36,338 nt of DNA, taken from Verrucomicrobiota bacterium. Its GTDB lineage: Bacteria > Bacteroidota > Bacteroidia > Flavobacteriales_E > Vicingaceae. The stretch lies in assembly GCA_002713165.1 (NCBI GenBank), contig PAVT01000055.1, positions 1 through 36,338 of the forward strand, in the 5' to 3' direction. The position numbers were made by a program, and so were the translations under genes. Of the stretch, positions 17,792-26,610 are shown in pieces; position 1 is the first letter of the stretch, and each line of letters starts with the position of its first letter. The notes under the pieces were generated by a model. That model did no database searches, was not told where the DNA came from, and saw only the letters and a list, made by a program, of their open reading frames with translations.

Positions 17792-18355
17792 ATGAAGTAC
17801 TTGATTGTAGGGCTCGGGAACATTGGAGCTGACTACGAACATACACGACACAATATAGGTTTTGATACATTGGATGCTTTTGCAAAAGCATCCAATGTTG
17901 TTTTTGAACCTGCAAGACTGGCTGATCGAGCTACTGCAAAATATAAAGGACGTACTTTAGTACTCATCAAGCCCACTACATATATGAATCTTAGTGGCAA
18001 AGCCGTCAATTATTGGCTGCAAAGCGAAAAAATTCCCATCGATAAGCTTTTGGTGATCACAGACGATATCGCACTTCCGTTTGGCACATTAAGGCTAAAA
18101 GGGAAAGGTAGTGACGGTGGACACAATGGTTTAAAAAACATCAATCAAATCCTAGGTTCTCAGGAATATGCACGTTTGCGTTTTGGTGTAGGCAACGATT
18201 TTCCTAAAGGGCGACAAGTAGAGTATGTCTTGAGTCGATGGGACATGGAAGAATCTGAAAAACTAGCAGAACGTATTGAGCAAAGCACTAAGTTTATTCA
18301 AGGGTTTTGCACGATTGGACTCAATAGAAGCATGTCTGAATACAATGGGAAATAA
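17792..18355 (+). CDS. pth: peptidyl-tRNA hydrolase
   Basis: MKYLIVGLGNIGADYEHTRHNIGFDTLDAF, LIKPTTYMNLSGKAV, DDIALPFGTLRLKGKGSDGGHNGLKNI. Confidence 0.97.
   Translation: MKYLIVGLGNIGADYEHTRHNIGFDTLDAFAKASNVVFEPARLADRATAKYKGRTLVLIKPTTYMNLSGKAVNYWLQSEKIPIDKLLVITDDIALPFGTLRLKGKGSDGGHNGLKNINQILGSQEYARLRFGVGNDFPKGRQVEYVLSRWDMEESEKLAERIEQSTKFIQGFCTIGLNRSMSEYNGK
17867..17898. repeat. perfect 32-bp palindrome within pth coding sequence
   Basis: ACATTGGATGCTTTTGCAAAAGCATCCAATGT equals its own reverse complement over all 32 nt. Confidence 0.97.
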
Positions 18356-18358
18356 AAC

Positions 18359-19165
18359 CTATAAAGTAATATTAAACTGATCAGCATCCAATCCCACAGG
18401 AAATTTTTTTCGAAAGGTATTTAGAGATTTTTTTTCTAGAGTGATGGTTTGAATCACTTCTTTCACCTCTTGTGCTTGCCAAATGAGATCGCCTTTAAAA
18501 TCAATGATCATTGAACTTCCTGAACAATTGACTCCATTGCCATCTTCTCCTATTCGATTCACTGCAGCAACATAGGCTTGGTTTTCAATGGCTCGAGCAA
18601 ACAGTAGTTTCTGCCAAGCAGAAACTCGCACTTCAGGCCAATTGGCTACGTAAATCAATAAATCGTAATCGGCTGTAATGCATCCTTCTGTTAATGCATG
18701 AAATTTATTCCTACTCCATACAGGAAAGCGTAAATCATAGCATATCTGTGGACGAATTTTCCATCCCTTCAATTCAATGTCCAACAATGATTGGCCTTGG
18801 GTGAAATGTATGTCTTCATCGCCCATTCTGAAAAGATGGCGTTTGTCGTAATACAATAATTCTCCATTGGCTTTCGCCAATACAAAGCGATTGTATATTC
18901 TTCCATTTTCTTGGATAATGATACTTCCTCCAATGGAGGTTTTTAAACTTTGCGCTTTTTGTTGGAGCCATTGAACAGCTTGGCCATCCATAGGTTCTGC
19001 GAGTTCCTTTGAATTCATACTAAAAGCTGTGCTGAAGGTTTCTGGCAGTAGAATTAGGTCAGTTGCTTCGACTTGATCTAACTTTTTATCAAAATGGGAC
19101 AAATTTTTTGATACATCCTCCCAATACAAATGTGTTTGGATAAAGCTTATACGAAGGTCTTGCAT
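18359..19165 (-). CDS. nitrilase-superfamily amidohydrolase (omega-amidase/YafV-like)
   Basis: Glu-Lys-Cys triad contexts: LILLPETFSTAF, YYDKRHLFRMGDE, RPQICYDLRFPVWSRN. Confidence 0.92.
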   Translation of the reverse strand: MQDLRISFIQTHLYWEDVSKNLSHFDKKLDQVEATDLILLPETFSTAFSMNSKELAEPMDGQAVQWLQQKAQSLKTSIGGSIIIQENGRIYNRFVLAKANGELLYYDKRHLFRMGDEDIHFTQGQSLLDIELKGWKIRPQICYDLRFPVWSRNKFHALTEGCITADYDLLIYVANWPEVRVSAWQKLLFARAIENQAYVAAVNRIGEDGNGVNCSGSSMIIDFKGDLIWQAQEVKEVIQTITLEKKSLNTFRKKFPVGLDADQFNITL

Positions 19166-19166
19166 C

Positions 19167-20324
19167 TTATATTTTCTGAAGGATCGCTGCTGCTTCCTCT
19201 AAAGTATGGTTTTCTTTCGCAAAACAAAAACGAAGGACTTTGTTGTCTATTGCTTTATTGTAAAATACAGAGACAGGGATTGAAGCTATTTTGTGTTCTT
19301 TGGTGAGTCTAACCGCAAAGTCAGTATCTTTTTCATCTGAGATTGTACTGTAGTCAAGCAATTGAAAATAGGTGCCAGCTGTATTGCTAAGTTTAAAACG
19401 ACTGCCCTTGATCAAAGATTGAAATAAATCTCTCTTCTCTTGATAAAAATAGTTCAATCCTAAAAACTCATCTTCTTTTTTTAAAAATTCAGCATAGGCA
19501 TATTGTGCAGCACTGTTCACCGTAAACACATTGTATTGATGTGTTTTTCTGAATTCTAGCATAAGGTCAGCAGGGGCCAAGCAATAGCCGACTTTCCAGC
19601 CTGTGGTATGGTAGGTTTTGCCAAAACTTGAAACGATGAAACTTCTTTTAGCAAGCTCAGGAAAACAGGCAATGCTCTGATGTGATTTACCATCAAAGAC
19701 AATGTGCTCATAGACCTCATCACTTAGCAATATAATGTTGCTGTTGTGAACGATTTTTTCCAATTGAATAAAATCGTCTTTACTTAGTACACTCCCAGTT
19801 GGATTGTGTGGCGAATTTAGAATGATCATTTTGGTTTTTCGATTGATCATCTTTTTAACTTCTTCCCAATCGATGCAATAATCGGGTGTTTTCAGTTGGA
19901 CATAAACAGGTTTTCCACCGACTAACTCAATTGCGGGTTCATAACAATCGTAGGCAGGAGTAAAAATCAAGACTTCATCGTCCTCATCTACGCATGCGGC
20001 TATTGCTGTGAAAATTGCTTGAGTAGCCCCTGCAGTCACCGTAATTTCCTTTTCGGGATCGTACTGTGTTCCATAAAGCGACGCAGTTTTGAAAGCAATT
20101 TGTTCTCTCAATGCCATCACTCCAGGCATGGGTGCATATTGATTGTGCCCTTGTCTCATTGCTTGATGTACAAGCTCTATGAGCTCGTCAGAACAGTTGA
20201 AATCTGGGAAACCCTGAGAGAGGTTAAGTGCATTTTCTTTTGCGGCAAGCCCCGACATTACTGTAAAAATAGTAGTACCTACTTTGGGTAGTTTAGACCT
20301 TAAACTGGCCGAAAAATCTAGCAT
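19167..20324 (-). CDS. class I PLP aminotransferase (methionine/glutamine/kynurenine aminotransferase-like)
   Basis: LNLSQGFPDF, TAGATQAIFTAI, LNSPHNPTGSV, LSDEVYEHIVFDG, SSFGKTYHTTGWKVGYC (PLP Lys). Confidence 0.92.
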   Translation of the reverse strand: MLDFSASLRSKLPKVGTTIFTVMSGLAAKENALNLSQGFPDFNCSDELIELVHQAMRQGHNQYAPMPGVMALREQIAFKTASLYGTQYDPEKEITVTAGATQAIFTAIAACVDEDDEVLIFTPAYDCYEPAIELVGGKPVYVQLKTPDYCIDWEEVKKMINRKTKMIILNSPHNPTGSVLSKDDFIQLEKIVHNSNIILLSDEVYEHIVFDGKSHQSIACFPELAKRSFIVSSFGKTYHTTGWKVGYCLAPADLMLEFRKTHQYNVFTVNSAAQYAYAEFLKKEDEFLGLNYFYQEKRDLFQSLIKGSRFKLSNTAGTYFQLLDYSTISDEKDTDFAVRLTKEHKIASIPVSVFYNKAIDNKVLRFCFAKENHTLEEAAAILQKI

Positions 20325-20332
20325 CTATTTTC

Positions 20333-21097
20333 TTATTCGGCTATGGATGCCTTCAAGAATTCTCTATTCATTCGAGCAATGTTTTCAATAGAAATACCTT
20401 TTGGGCACTCTACTTCACAAGCTCCAGTATTTGAACAAGGACCGAAGCCTTCTTTTTCAGCTTGTTTGACCATATTCAGTACACGATTTTTTGCTTCTAC
20501 TTGGCCTTGTGGCAACAATGCATATTGCGATATTTTGGCCGAAACAAACAAGGATGCAGATGCATTTTTACAGGCTGCTACACATGCACCGCAACCTATA
20601 CATGTAGCTGCATCAAATGCTTCATCTGCATATTCTTTTTCGATGGGAATAGCGTTGGCATCTTGTGTATTTCCTGAGGTGTTTACAGAGATGTAACCTC
20701 CTGCATGCTGGATTCGATCAAAAGCACTGCGGTCCACGACCAAGTCTTTGATGATTGGAAAAGCTCTGGCTCTCCATGGTTCGATGTAGATTGTGTCTCC
20801 ATCATTGAATGAACGCATGTGCAACTGGCAAGTTGTTATTCGTTTACCTGGACCATGCGGTTCACCATTAATGTATAGTGAACAAGCACCACATATACCT
20901 TCTCGACAGTCATGATCAAATTCTACAGGGCTTTCTCCTTTTTCAATCAACTCATTGTTCAATATGTCTAACATTTCAAGGAAAGAACTGTCTGGAGAAA
21001 CCGAATTCAACTGATAGGTTTCCAACTTTCCTTTCGACTGGGCATTTTTTTGCCTCCAAATCTTCAATGTTAAATCTAATCCTTTAGCTCCTGACAT
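20333..21097 (-). CDS. sdhB: succinate dehydrogenase/fumarate reductase iron-sulfur subunit
   Basis: [2Fe-2S] [43 protein letters not shown] and [15 protein letters not shown] cluster motifs. Confidence 0.97.
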   Translation of the reverse strand: MSGAKGLDLTLKIWRQKNAQSKGKLETYQLNSVSPDSSFLEMLDILNNELIEKGESPVEFDHDCREGICGACSLYINGEPHGPGKRITTCQLHMRSFNDGDTIYIEPWRARAFPIIKDLVVDRSAFDRIQHAGGYISVNTSGNTQDANAIPIEKEYADEAFDAATCIGCGACVAACKNASASLFVSAKISQYALLPQGQVEAKNRVLNMVKQAEKEGFGPCSNTGACEVECPKGISIENIARMNREFLKASIAE

Positions 21098-21103
21098 AAA
21101 TAT

Positions 21104-23110
21104 CTATTTATAAGAACGTGTTTTCAGTTCTACATTTTCAAATTTCAAATCTTCTTTGTGCACAATGGCTTCTGATGGTTTTCCTGTATATTCCCATGCA
21201 GCTACATATGCAAATTCATCGTCACGACGTAAGGCCTCTCCTTCTTCTGTTTGGAATTCTTCACGGAAGTGACCACCACAGGATTCGTCTCTTTCTAAGG
21301 CGTCTCTTGCAAACAATTCACCCAGCTCAAGAAAGTCAGCAACTCGACCTGCTTTTTCAAGTTCACTGTTGAGTTCATTAGCGTCTCCAGGAACTTTCAC
21401 ATCATTCCAAAACTCTTCCCTTAAGGCAGCAATTTCTTCAATGGCTTGGTTCAAGCTTTCTATGCTTCTTGCCATGCCGACTTTGTTCCACATGATCAAG
21501 CCTAATTTCTTGTGAAAATAATCTACGGTTTTACTACCATTGTTCTTCAGTAAGGATTCAATTTGAGCAGTTACTTTTTGCTCGGCTTCTTTAAATTCTG
21601 GCAGCTCAGTGGAGATTTTGCCTGTACGTATATCTGCCGCTAGGTAATCTCCGATTGTATATGGCAAGACAAAATAACCGTCTGCCAACCCTTGCATCAA
21701 AGCAGAAGCACCCAATCTATTTGCTCCGTGGTCGGAGAAGTTAGCTTCACCAATAGAGTACAACCCCTTTACATTGGTCATCAAATTATAATCTACCCAT
21801 AAACCACCCATCGTATAGTGAACAGCAGGATAAATTTTCATGGGCGTTTCATAAGGGTTCTCAGCAGTTATTTGCTGATACATTTCGAACAAATTCCCGT
21901 ATTTACTTTCGATCACTTTTTTGCCCATCTTTCTGATCTCATCAGTCGATGGATTCTCTATGCCTCTTACGTGCGCTTCTTCCTTGCCATAGCGATCGAT
22001 TGCAGCAGAAAAATCGAGAAATACACCTTCATTGGTGTCGTTATTTACAACTCCGTATCCTGCATCACAGCGCTCTTTGGCTGCTCTTGATGCAACATCT
22101 CTAGGAACAAGGTTTCCAAAGGAGGGATATCTACGCTCCAAATAATAATCGCGATTTTCTTCAGAAATGTCGGTTGGTTTAAGGGTTCCCTCACGAACAG
22201 CTTTAGCATCCTCTAAATTTTTGGGCACCCATATTCTACCATCATTCCTGAGTGATTCTGACATTAAGGTCAGTTTTGATTGTTGTGTTCCGTGCACAGG
22301 AATGCAAGTTGGATGTATTTGAGTATAGCAGGGATTGGCAAAATATGCACCTTTTTTGTGCGCCTTCCAAGCTGCAGTTACGTTAGAACCCATTGCATTT
22401 GTTGACAAAAAGAAAACGTTGCCGTAACCTCCTGATGCAAGCACAACTGCATGCGCTGAGTGACGCTCTATTTCTCCTGTGACTAGATTTCTTGCAATGA
22501 TTCCTCTAGCTTTTCCATCAACAATCACTACGTCAAGCATCTCATGACGGTTGTACATTTTTATTTTCCCTTTTGCAATCTGACGGTTCATTGCCGAGTA
22601 AGCACCTAAAAGCAATTGTTGGCCTGTTTGACCTTTTGCGTAAAATGTTCTAGAAACTAAAACTCCTCCAAATGATCTGTTGTCTAACAAACCGCCATAA
22701 TCTCTTGCAAAGGGAACACCTTGGGCAACACACTGATCAATAATGTTGGCAGAAACCTCTGCTAAGCGATAGGTGTTGGCTTCTCTAGAGCGATAATCAC
22801 CACCTTTTATCGTATCGTAAAATAGACGATAAGTCGAATCACCATCTCCTTGGTAATTTTTTGCGGCATTGATGCCTCCTTGCGCCGCAATGGAGTGTGC
22901 GCGTCTTGGGGAATCTTGGTAGCAAAATGTCTTTACATTGTAGCCTAACTCGGCTAAGGTAGCTGAGGCAGAACCTCCGGCTAAACCAGTTCCTACAACG
23001 ATCACATCAATGTTTCTTTTGTTGGCCGGATTGACCAAATTGATGTTGTTTTTATGATTTGTCCATTTGTCTTTGAGTGGACCTTCAGGTATGTTAGAAT
23101 CTAAGCTCAT
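21104..23110 (-). CDS. sdhA: succinate dehydrogenase/fumarate reductase flavoprotein subunit
   Basis: [106 protein letters not shown]. Confidence 0.97.
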   Translation of the reverse strand: MSLDSNIPEGPLKDKWTNHKNNINLVNPANKRNIDVIVVGTGLAGGSASATLAELGYNVKTFCYQDSPRRAHSIAAQGGINAAKNYQGDGDSTYRLFYDTIKGGDYRSREANTYRLAEVSANIIDQCVAQGVPFARDYGGLLDNRSFGGVLVSRTFYAKGQTGQQLLLGAYSAMNRQIAKGKIKMYNRHEMLDVVIVDGKARGIIARNLVTGEIERHSAHAVVLASGGYGNVFFLSTNAMGSNVTAAWKAHKKGAYFANPCYTQIHPTCIPVHGTQQSKLTLMSESLRNDGRIWVPKNLEDAKAVREGTLKPTDISEENRDYYLERRYPSFGNLVPRDVASRAAKERCDAGYGVVNNDTNEGVFLDFSAAIDRYGKEEAHVRGIENPSTDEIRKMGKKVIESKYGNLFEMYQQITAENPYETPMKIYPAVHYTMGGLWVDYNLMTNVKGLYSIGEANFSDHGANRLGASALMQGLADGYFVLPYTIGDYLAADIRTGKISTELPEFKEAEQKVTAQIESLLKNNGSKTVDYFHKKLGLIMWNKVGMARSIESLNQAIEEIAALREEFWNDVKVPGDANELNSELEKAGRVADFLELGELFARDALERDESCGGHFREEFQTEEGEALRRDDEFAYVAAWEYTGKPSEAIVHKEDLKFENVELKTRSYK

Positions 23111-23131
23111 TTCTTCAATTTCAAAATTGGA

Positions 23132-23908
23132 CTACAATCGGATGAACATGTATATGGGGATGATGGCGAATAAGGCTGGCACCAATATGGCAAAAGCAAA
23201 TCCTGCCTTATTGATCATAGGGCTGTATTTCTTGTTGCGTAAACCCAATGACTGGAAACCACTTTGAAAACCATGCACCAGATGAAAGGCAATGGCAACC
23301 ATACCAATAACATAAAAGGCGACCAATACGGGGTTTTGAAATCCATCCAATACCACTGTGTACAAATCTTTCATTGCTATACCGATTACTTCTCCATTGG
23401 ATACCACTTCTCCGTTGATTATTTCGCCGCCCTTTACAACAGTGCCATCGTTTAGTAAAGGGGATAAGTTATCTTCTGCTTTTTGATAGGGAACTTCACC
23501 AAACTTGTAGAGGTACCAGAAATTTTGCATGTGAACAACGATATAAACAAATATGATGGTACCAAGAATTCCCATATTTCTGGAGGACCAAATAGAATTT
23601 GCTCCAGGTCTGCTGAAGGCATACCCTTGTGGTCTGGCTTTTTTATTGTTTACACTTATAACTATGCCATCGATTGCATGAAACAGAATGCTTATATAAG
23701 TGACATACGAAAGCAGCTTTACCGCTGGATTAGTAGTCATAAAGACTGCATATTCATTGAATTGAAGTTGCCCTTTGTAGCCGGGTATAAACAATTGTAG
23801 ATTGCCTGCAAGATGACCAAGCAGGAACAAACACAAGAAAAGACCTGTGAAAGCCATCCAATATTTCTTGACAATGTGTGATTTAATTAATCCTTTAGAT
23901 TTGCTCAT
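23132..23908 (-). CDS. sdhC: succinate dehydrogenase cytochrome b subunit
   Basis: Hydrophobic ~258-aa protein with KKYWMAFTGLFLCLFLLGHLAGNLQLF, FHAIDGIV, FHLVHGFQSGFQSLG; directly upstream of sdhA/sdhB. Confidence 0.94.
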   Translation of the reverse strand: MSKSKGLIKSHIVKKYWMAFTGLFLCLFLLGHLAGNLQLFIPGYKGQLQFNEYAVFMTTNPAVKLLSYVTYISILFHAIDGIVISVNNKKARPQGYAFSRPGANSIWSSRNMGILGTIIFVYIVVHMQNFWYLYKFGEVPYQKAEDNLSPLLNDGTVVKGGEIINGEVVSNGEVIGIAMKDLYTVVLDGFQNPVLVAFYVIGMVAIAFHLVHGFQSGFQSLGLRNKKYSPMINKAGFAFAILVPALFAIIPIYMFIRL

Positions 23909-23945
23909 CTTAACCTTATTTATTTTGAGATGATAATTGCTTGAA

Positions 23946-23976
23946 CAAAGTTAATTCTTGAATGACTGACAAACAA
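23946..23976 (-). promoter_or_regulatory. Bacteroidota-type promoter (TTG-N20-TAACTTTG) upstream of sdhCAB
   Basis: Minus-strand TTGTTTGTCAGTCATTCAAGAATTAACTTTG: -33 TTG, 20-nt spacer, -7 TAACTTTG; 37 nt before the sdhC start. Confidence 0.65.
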
Positions 23977-24134
23977 TAAAAACAATTCAATATCATTATT
24001 TAGAGTCATTCTTAATAAGTAATTAAAATTTCCTTTAATTATGTTTAAGACAACTGTGTTGAGAGTTTGTTCTAAATAGATTACATTTCTTTAGCAACAG
24101 ACACTTCATTACATTTGAAGCAGAAAATGATCTT

Positions 24135-25424
24135 ATGAAATACTTACCTGTACCTGCAGAGCTTTTTATTAAAAACAGAGCCAAATTGGCTGCAAAAATG
24201 GCTTCAAATTCTTTGGCTGTTTTCAATGCTAATGATATAATGCCAACCAATGCTGATGGAACTATGCCGTTTAGGCAAAACAACAATCTTTTCTATTTGA
24301 CTGGAGTTGATCAAGAGGAGACTATTCTGGTCATCTTTCCTGATGCGCCTGATGAAAAATACAAAGAGATGTTATTTTTAAAAGAGACCAATGAGGAGAT
24401 TGCAATTTGGGAAGGAGAAAAACTTACCAAAGATGCGGCAAGAAAAGCCACAGGGATTCATTCAATTTTTTGGTTGAAAGATTTCGAAAAAACTTTACAA
24501 ACAGTTGTCTATGAAGCTGAAAGAATTTATTTAAGTGACAATGAACACTTGCGATCATCGAATCAAGTACAAACAAGAGAAGATCGTTTTAGAGACTGGA
24601 TAAAATCTGCCTACCCCAATCATAAATATGATCGAAGTGCCCCCATTTTGGACTATTTAAGGTCTGTAAAGGAAGTTGAGGAAATCGATTTGATGCAACA
24701 GGCATGTAATATTACAGCAAAAGCAGTAGATCGGATTTTGAAATTCATCAAACCCGGAGTCATGGAGTACGAAATTGAAGCTGAAATCATGCATGAGTTT
24801 TTACGAAATCGATCTAGAGGGTTTGCCTATACGCCAATTATCGGCTCAGGATTCAATGCATGTGTTTTGCACTACATCGAGAACAATCAAGAATGTAAAG
24901 ACGGCGATTTAATTCTTATGGATTTTGGTGCGGAATATGCCAATTATGCATCAGATTTAACAAGAACGATTCCGGTGAATGGAAAATTTACAGCAAGACA
25001 AAAAGAAGTGTACAATGCTGTTCTAAGAGTGATGAGAGGAGCCATGAACATTCTCAAACCAGGCATTACATTGAATGACTACCATAAAAAGGTTGGGCAG
25101 ATGATGACAGATGAATTACTTCTCTTGGGACTGATCTCTCAAAAAGAGGTCGATGTGCAAAATCCTGATTGGCCAGCATACAAAAAATACTTTATGCATG
25201 GCACCTCTCACTATATAGGATTGGACGTTCATGATGTAGGAAGTTGGTATAAACCCATCGAAGCAGGCATGGTATTTACAGTTGAGCCTGGAATATACAT
25301 TCGAGAGGAAAGCATGGGTATTCGATTAGAAAATGACATCCTAATTACAGAGGAAGGATACATAGACCTTATGGCCAATATTCCCATCGAAGCAGAAGAG
25401 ATAGAAGCGTTAATGGGAGCGTAA
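24135..25424 (+). CDS. pepP: Xaa-Pro aminopeptidase (aminopeptidase P, M24B)
   Basis: N-terminal AMP_N region (FRQNNNLFYLTGVDQEETILVI), metal ligands DFGAEYANYASDLTRTIPVNGKF, HGTSHYIGLDVHDVG, EPGIYI, GIRLENDILIT. Confidence 0.95.
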   Translation: MKYLPVPAELFIKNRAKLAAKMASNSLAVFNANDIMPTNADGTMPFRQNNNLFYLTGVDQEETILVIFPDAPDEKYKEMLFLKETNEEIAIWEGEKLTKDAARKATGIHSIFWLKDFEKTLQTVVYEAERIYLSDNEHLRSSNQVQTREDRFRDWIKSAYPNHKYDRSAPILDYLRSVKEVEEIDLMQQACNITAKAVDRILKFIKPGVMEYEIEAEIMHEFLRNRSRGFAYTPIIGSGFNACVLHYIENNQECKDGDLILMDFGAEYANYASDLTRTIPVNGKFTARQKEVYNAVLRVMRGAMNILKPGITLNDYHKKVGQMMTDELLLLGLISQKEVDVQNPDWPAYKKYFMHGTSHYIGLDVHDVGSWYKPIEAGMVFTVEPGIYIREESMGIRLENDILITEEGYIDLMANIPIEAEEIEALMGA

Positions 25425-26219
25425 ATGCCTGCTTATTTTGTTTACCGTGGCGGCAAGATCTCTTACACTGATAAGGGAAAAGGACGTGCGATCCTCTTCA
25501 TTCACGGGTTCTTAGGAGACCAGTCTATTTGGAGTGCCTACACAAAAGCCCTGAAAAGTAGATTTCGCACAGTAACCATTGATATACCAGGACATGGAAA
25601 CTCTGACGTTTATGGGTATGTCCATCAAATGGAATACATTGCTGAGTTGATTCAAGCATTGCTCAAACAGCTAAAAATTAGAAGATGTGTTCTGGTAGGT
25701 CATTCTTTGGGAGGATACGTTGGTCTGGCTTTTGCAGAATTATTTCCAGATCAAGTAAAAGGGTTGGTGATGATAAACTCCACGGCGAGAGGAGATAGTC
25801 CTGAAAGAAAGAGATCAAGGGACCAACTCATACGTCTTGTTAGACGGGATCAAAAAAAGGCCCTGCAACAATTGGTACACACTTTTTTCAGAAAAAATGG
25901 TCGAGGAACATATTCAATAAAAATGGCATATCTCCGCAAAGCCATGAATTGTTCTCCTCAAGGAATTATAGCATCTATAGAGGGAATGAAACTGAGAAAG
26001 GAAAGAGAAATTGTGTTAAAGTTTGCGCCTTTCCCCTTTTTATTTATTGCAGGAGAATTGGATGAAGTGTTAAATTTTAAAGACTTAAAAAAACAGTCAA
26101 ATCTGAATGATCAGGGACAATTCATAGCATTGAAATCTTCGGGTCATATGTCTGTATTGGAGGAAAAGGAGACGATTATTTCCTTAATTAAAAGATTTGT
26201 ACAAAAGGGCTCAATTTAA
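25425..26219 (+). CDS. alpha/beta hydrolase
   Basis: FIHGFLGDQSIW, IPGHGNSD, nucleophile elbow VGHSLGGYVGL, catalytic His near KSSGHMSVLEE. Confidence 0.92.
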   Translation: MPAYFVYRGGKISYTDKGKGRAILFIHGFLGDQSIWSAYTKALKSRFRTVTIDIPGHGNSDVYGYVHQMEYIAELIQALLKQLKIRRCVLVGHSLGGYVGLAFAELFPDQVKGLVMINSTARGDSPERKRSRDQLIRLVRRDQKKALQQLVHTFFRKNGRGTYSIKMAYLRKAMNCSPQGIIASIEGMKLRKEREIVLKFAPFPFLFIAGELDEVLNFKDLKKQSNLNDQGQFIALKSSGHMSVLEEKETIISLIKRFVQKGSI

Positions 26220-26468
26220 TTGAACGTTTGTTTTTGTCACTGTGCCACCATCGATGATAAAGAGTTGATAATTGCCTGGAAGAAGTTGTTGAACATTTAC
26301 CTTCGTTGAACCACTATTTTCAAGAAAACCACTAATTCGAATTTTACCATTGAGATCACATAAATCATAGATGACTTCTTTCGATTTGGCAATGTAATCG
26401 ATGACAAGGGCTGTGTTTTCAACAGCTACATTTGTGAATTCGTTTGAACTGATGGCTGATACGGTAAA
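26211..26468 (-). pseudogene. orphan T9SS type A C-terminal sorting-domain fragment (no passenger, no start codon)
   Basis: Manual minus-strand translation: FTVSAISSNEFTNVAVENTALVIDYIAKSKEVIYDLCDLNGKIRISGFLENSGSTKVNVQQLLPGNYQLFIIDGGTVTKTNVQLN*; YDLNGK....G....G.....VNVQ.L.PGNY.L.I.DGG...T matches the Por_Secre_tail pattern. In-frame TAA upstream at 26469-26471. Confidence 0.75.
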
Positions 26469-26610
26469 TTATCTCTACAATTATACGGTCAAAATGAATG
26501 CTTCGTTAAAACAAATAGACTAAAGAACTGTATGTTTCTACGGAAGAGTTTAATTAGTCGATGGAATAGTAAAATAATTCCAAAAGAATAATTAGTTTGG
26601 AAGCTTGGAC

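Noticed and set aside
17639-17851. 70-aa minus ORF rich in Ser/Ala
   Set aside because: Reverse-frame product of the acidic low-complexity tail of rplY.
20343-20696. 117-aa plus ORF
   Set aside because: Antisense to sdhB, which has all Fe-S cluster motifs.
24020-24041. AT-only inverted repeat TAATTAAA-ATTTCC-TTTAATTA in the sdhC/pepP intergenic region
   Set aside because: 8-bp arms made only of A/T are plausible by chance in AT-rich intergenic DNA; no T-tract or GC stem to call a terminator.
24110-24117. TACATTTG -7-like element upstream of pepP
   Set aside because: No TTG at a suitable -33 distance; a single degenerate 8-mer is weak evidence.
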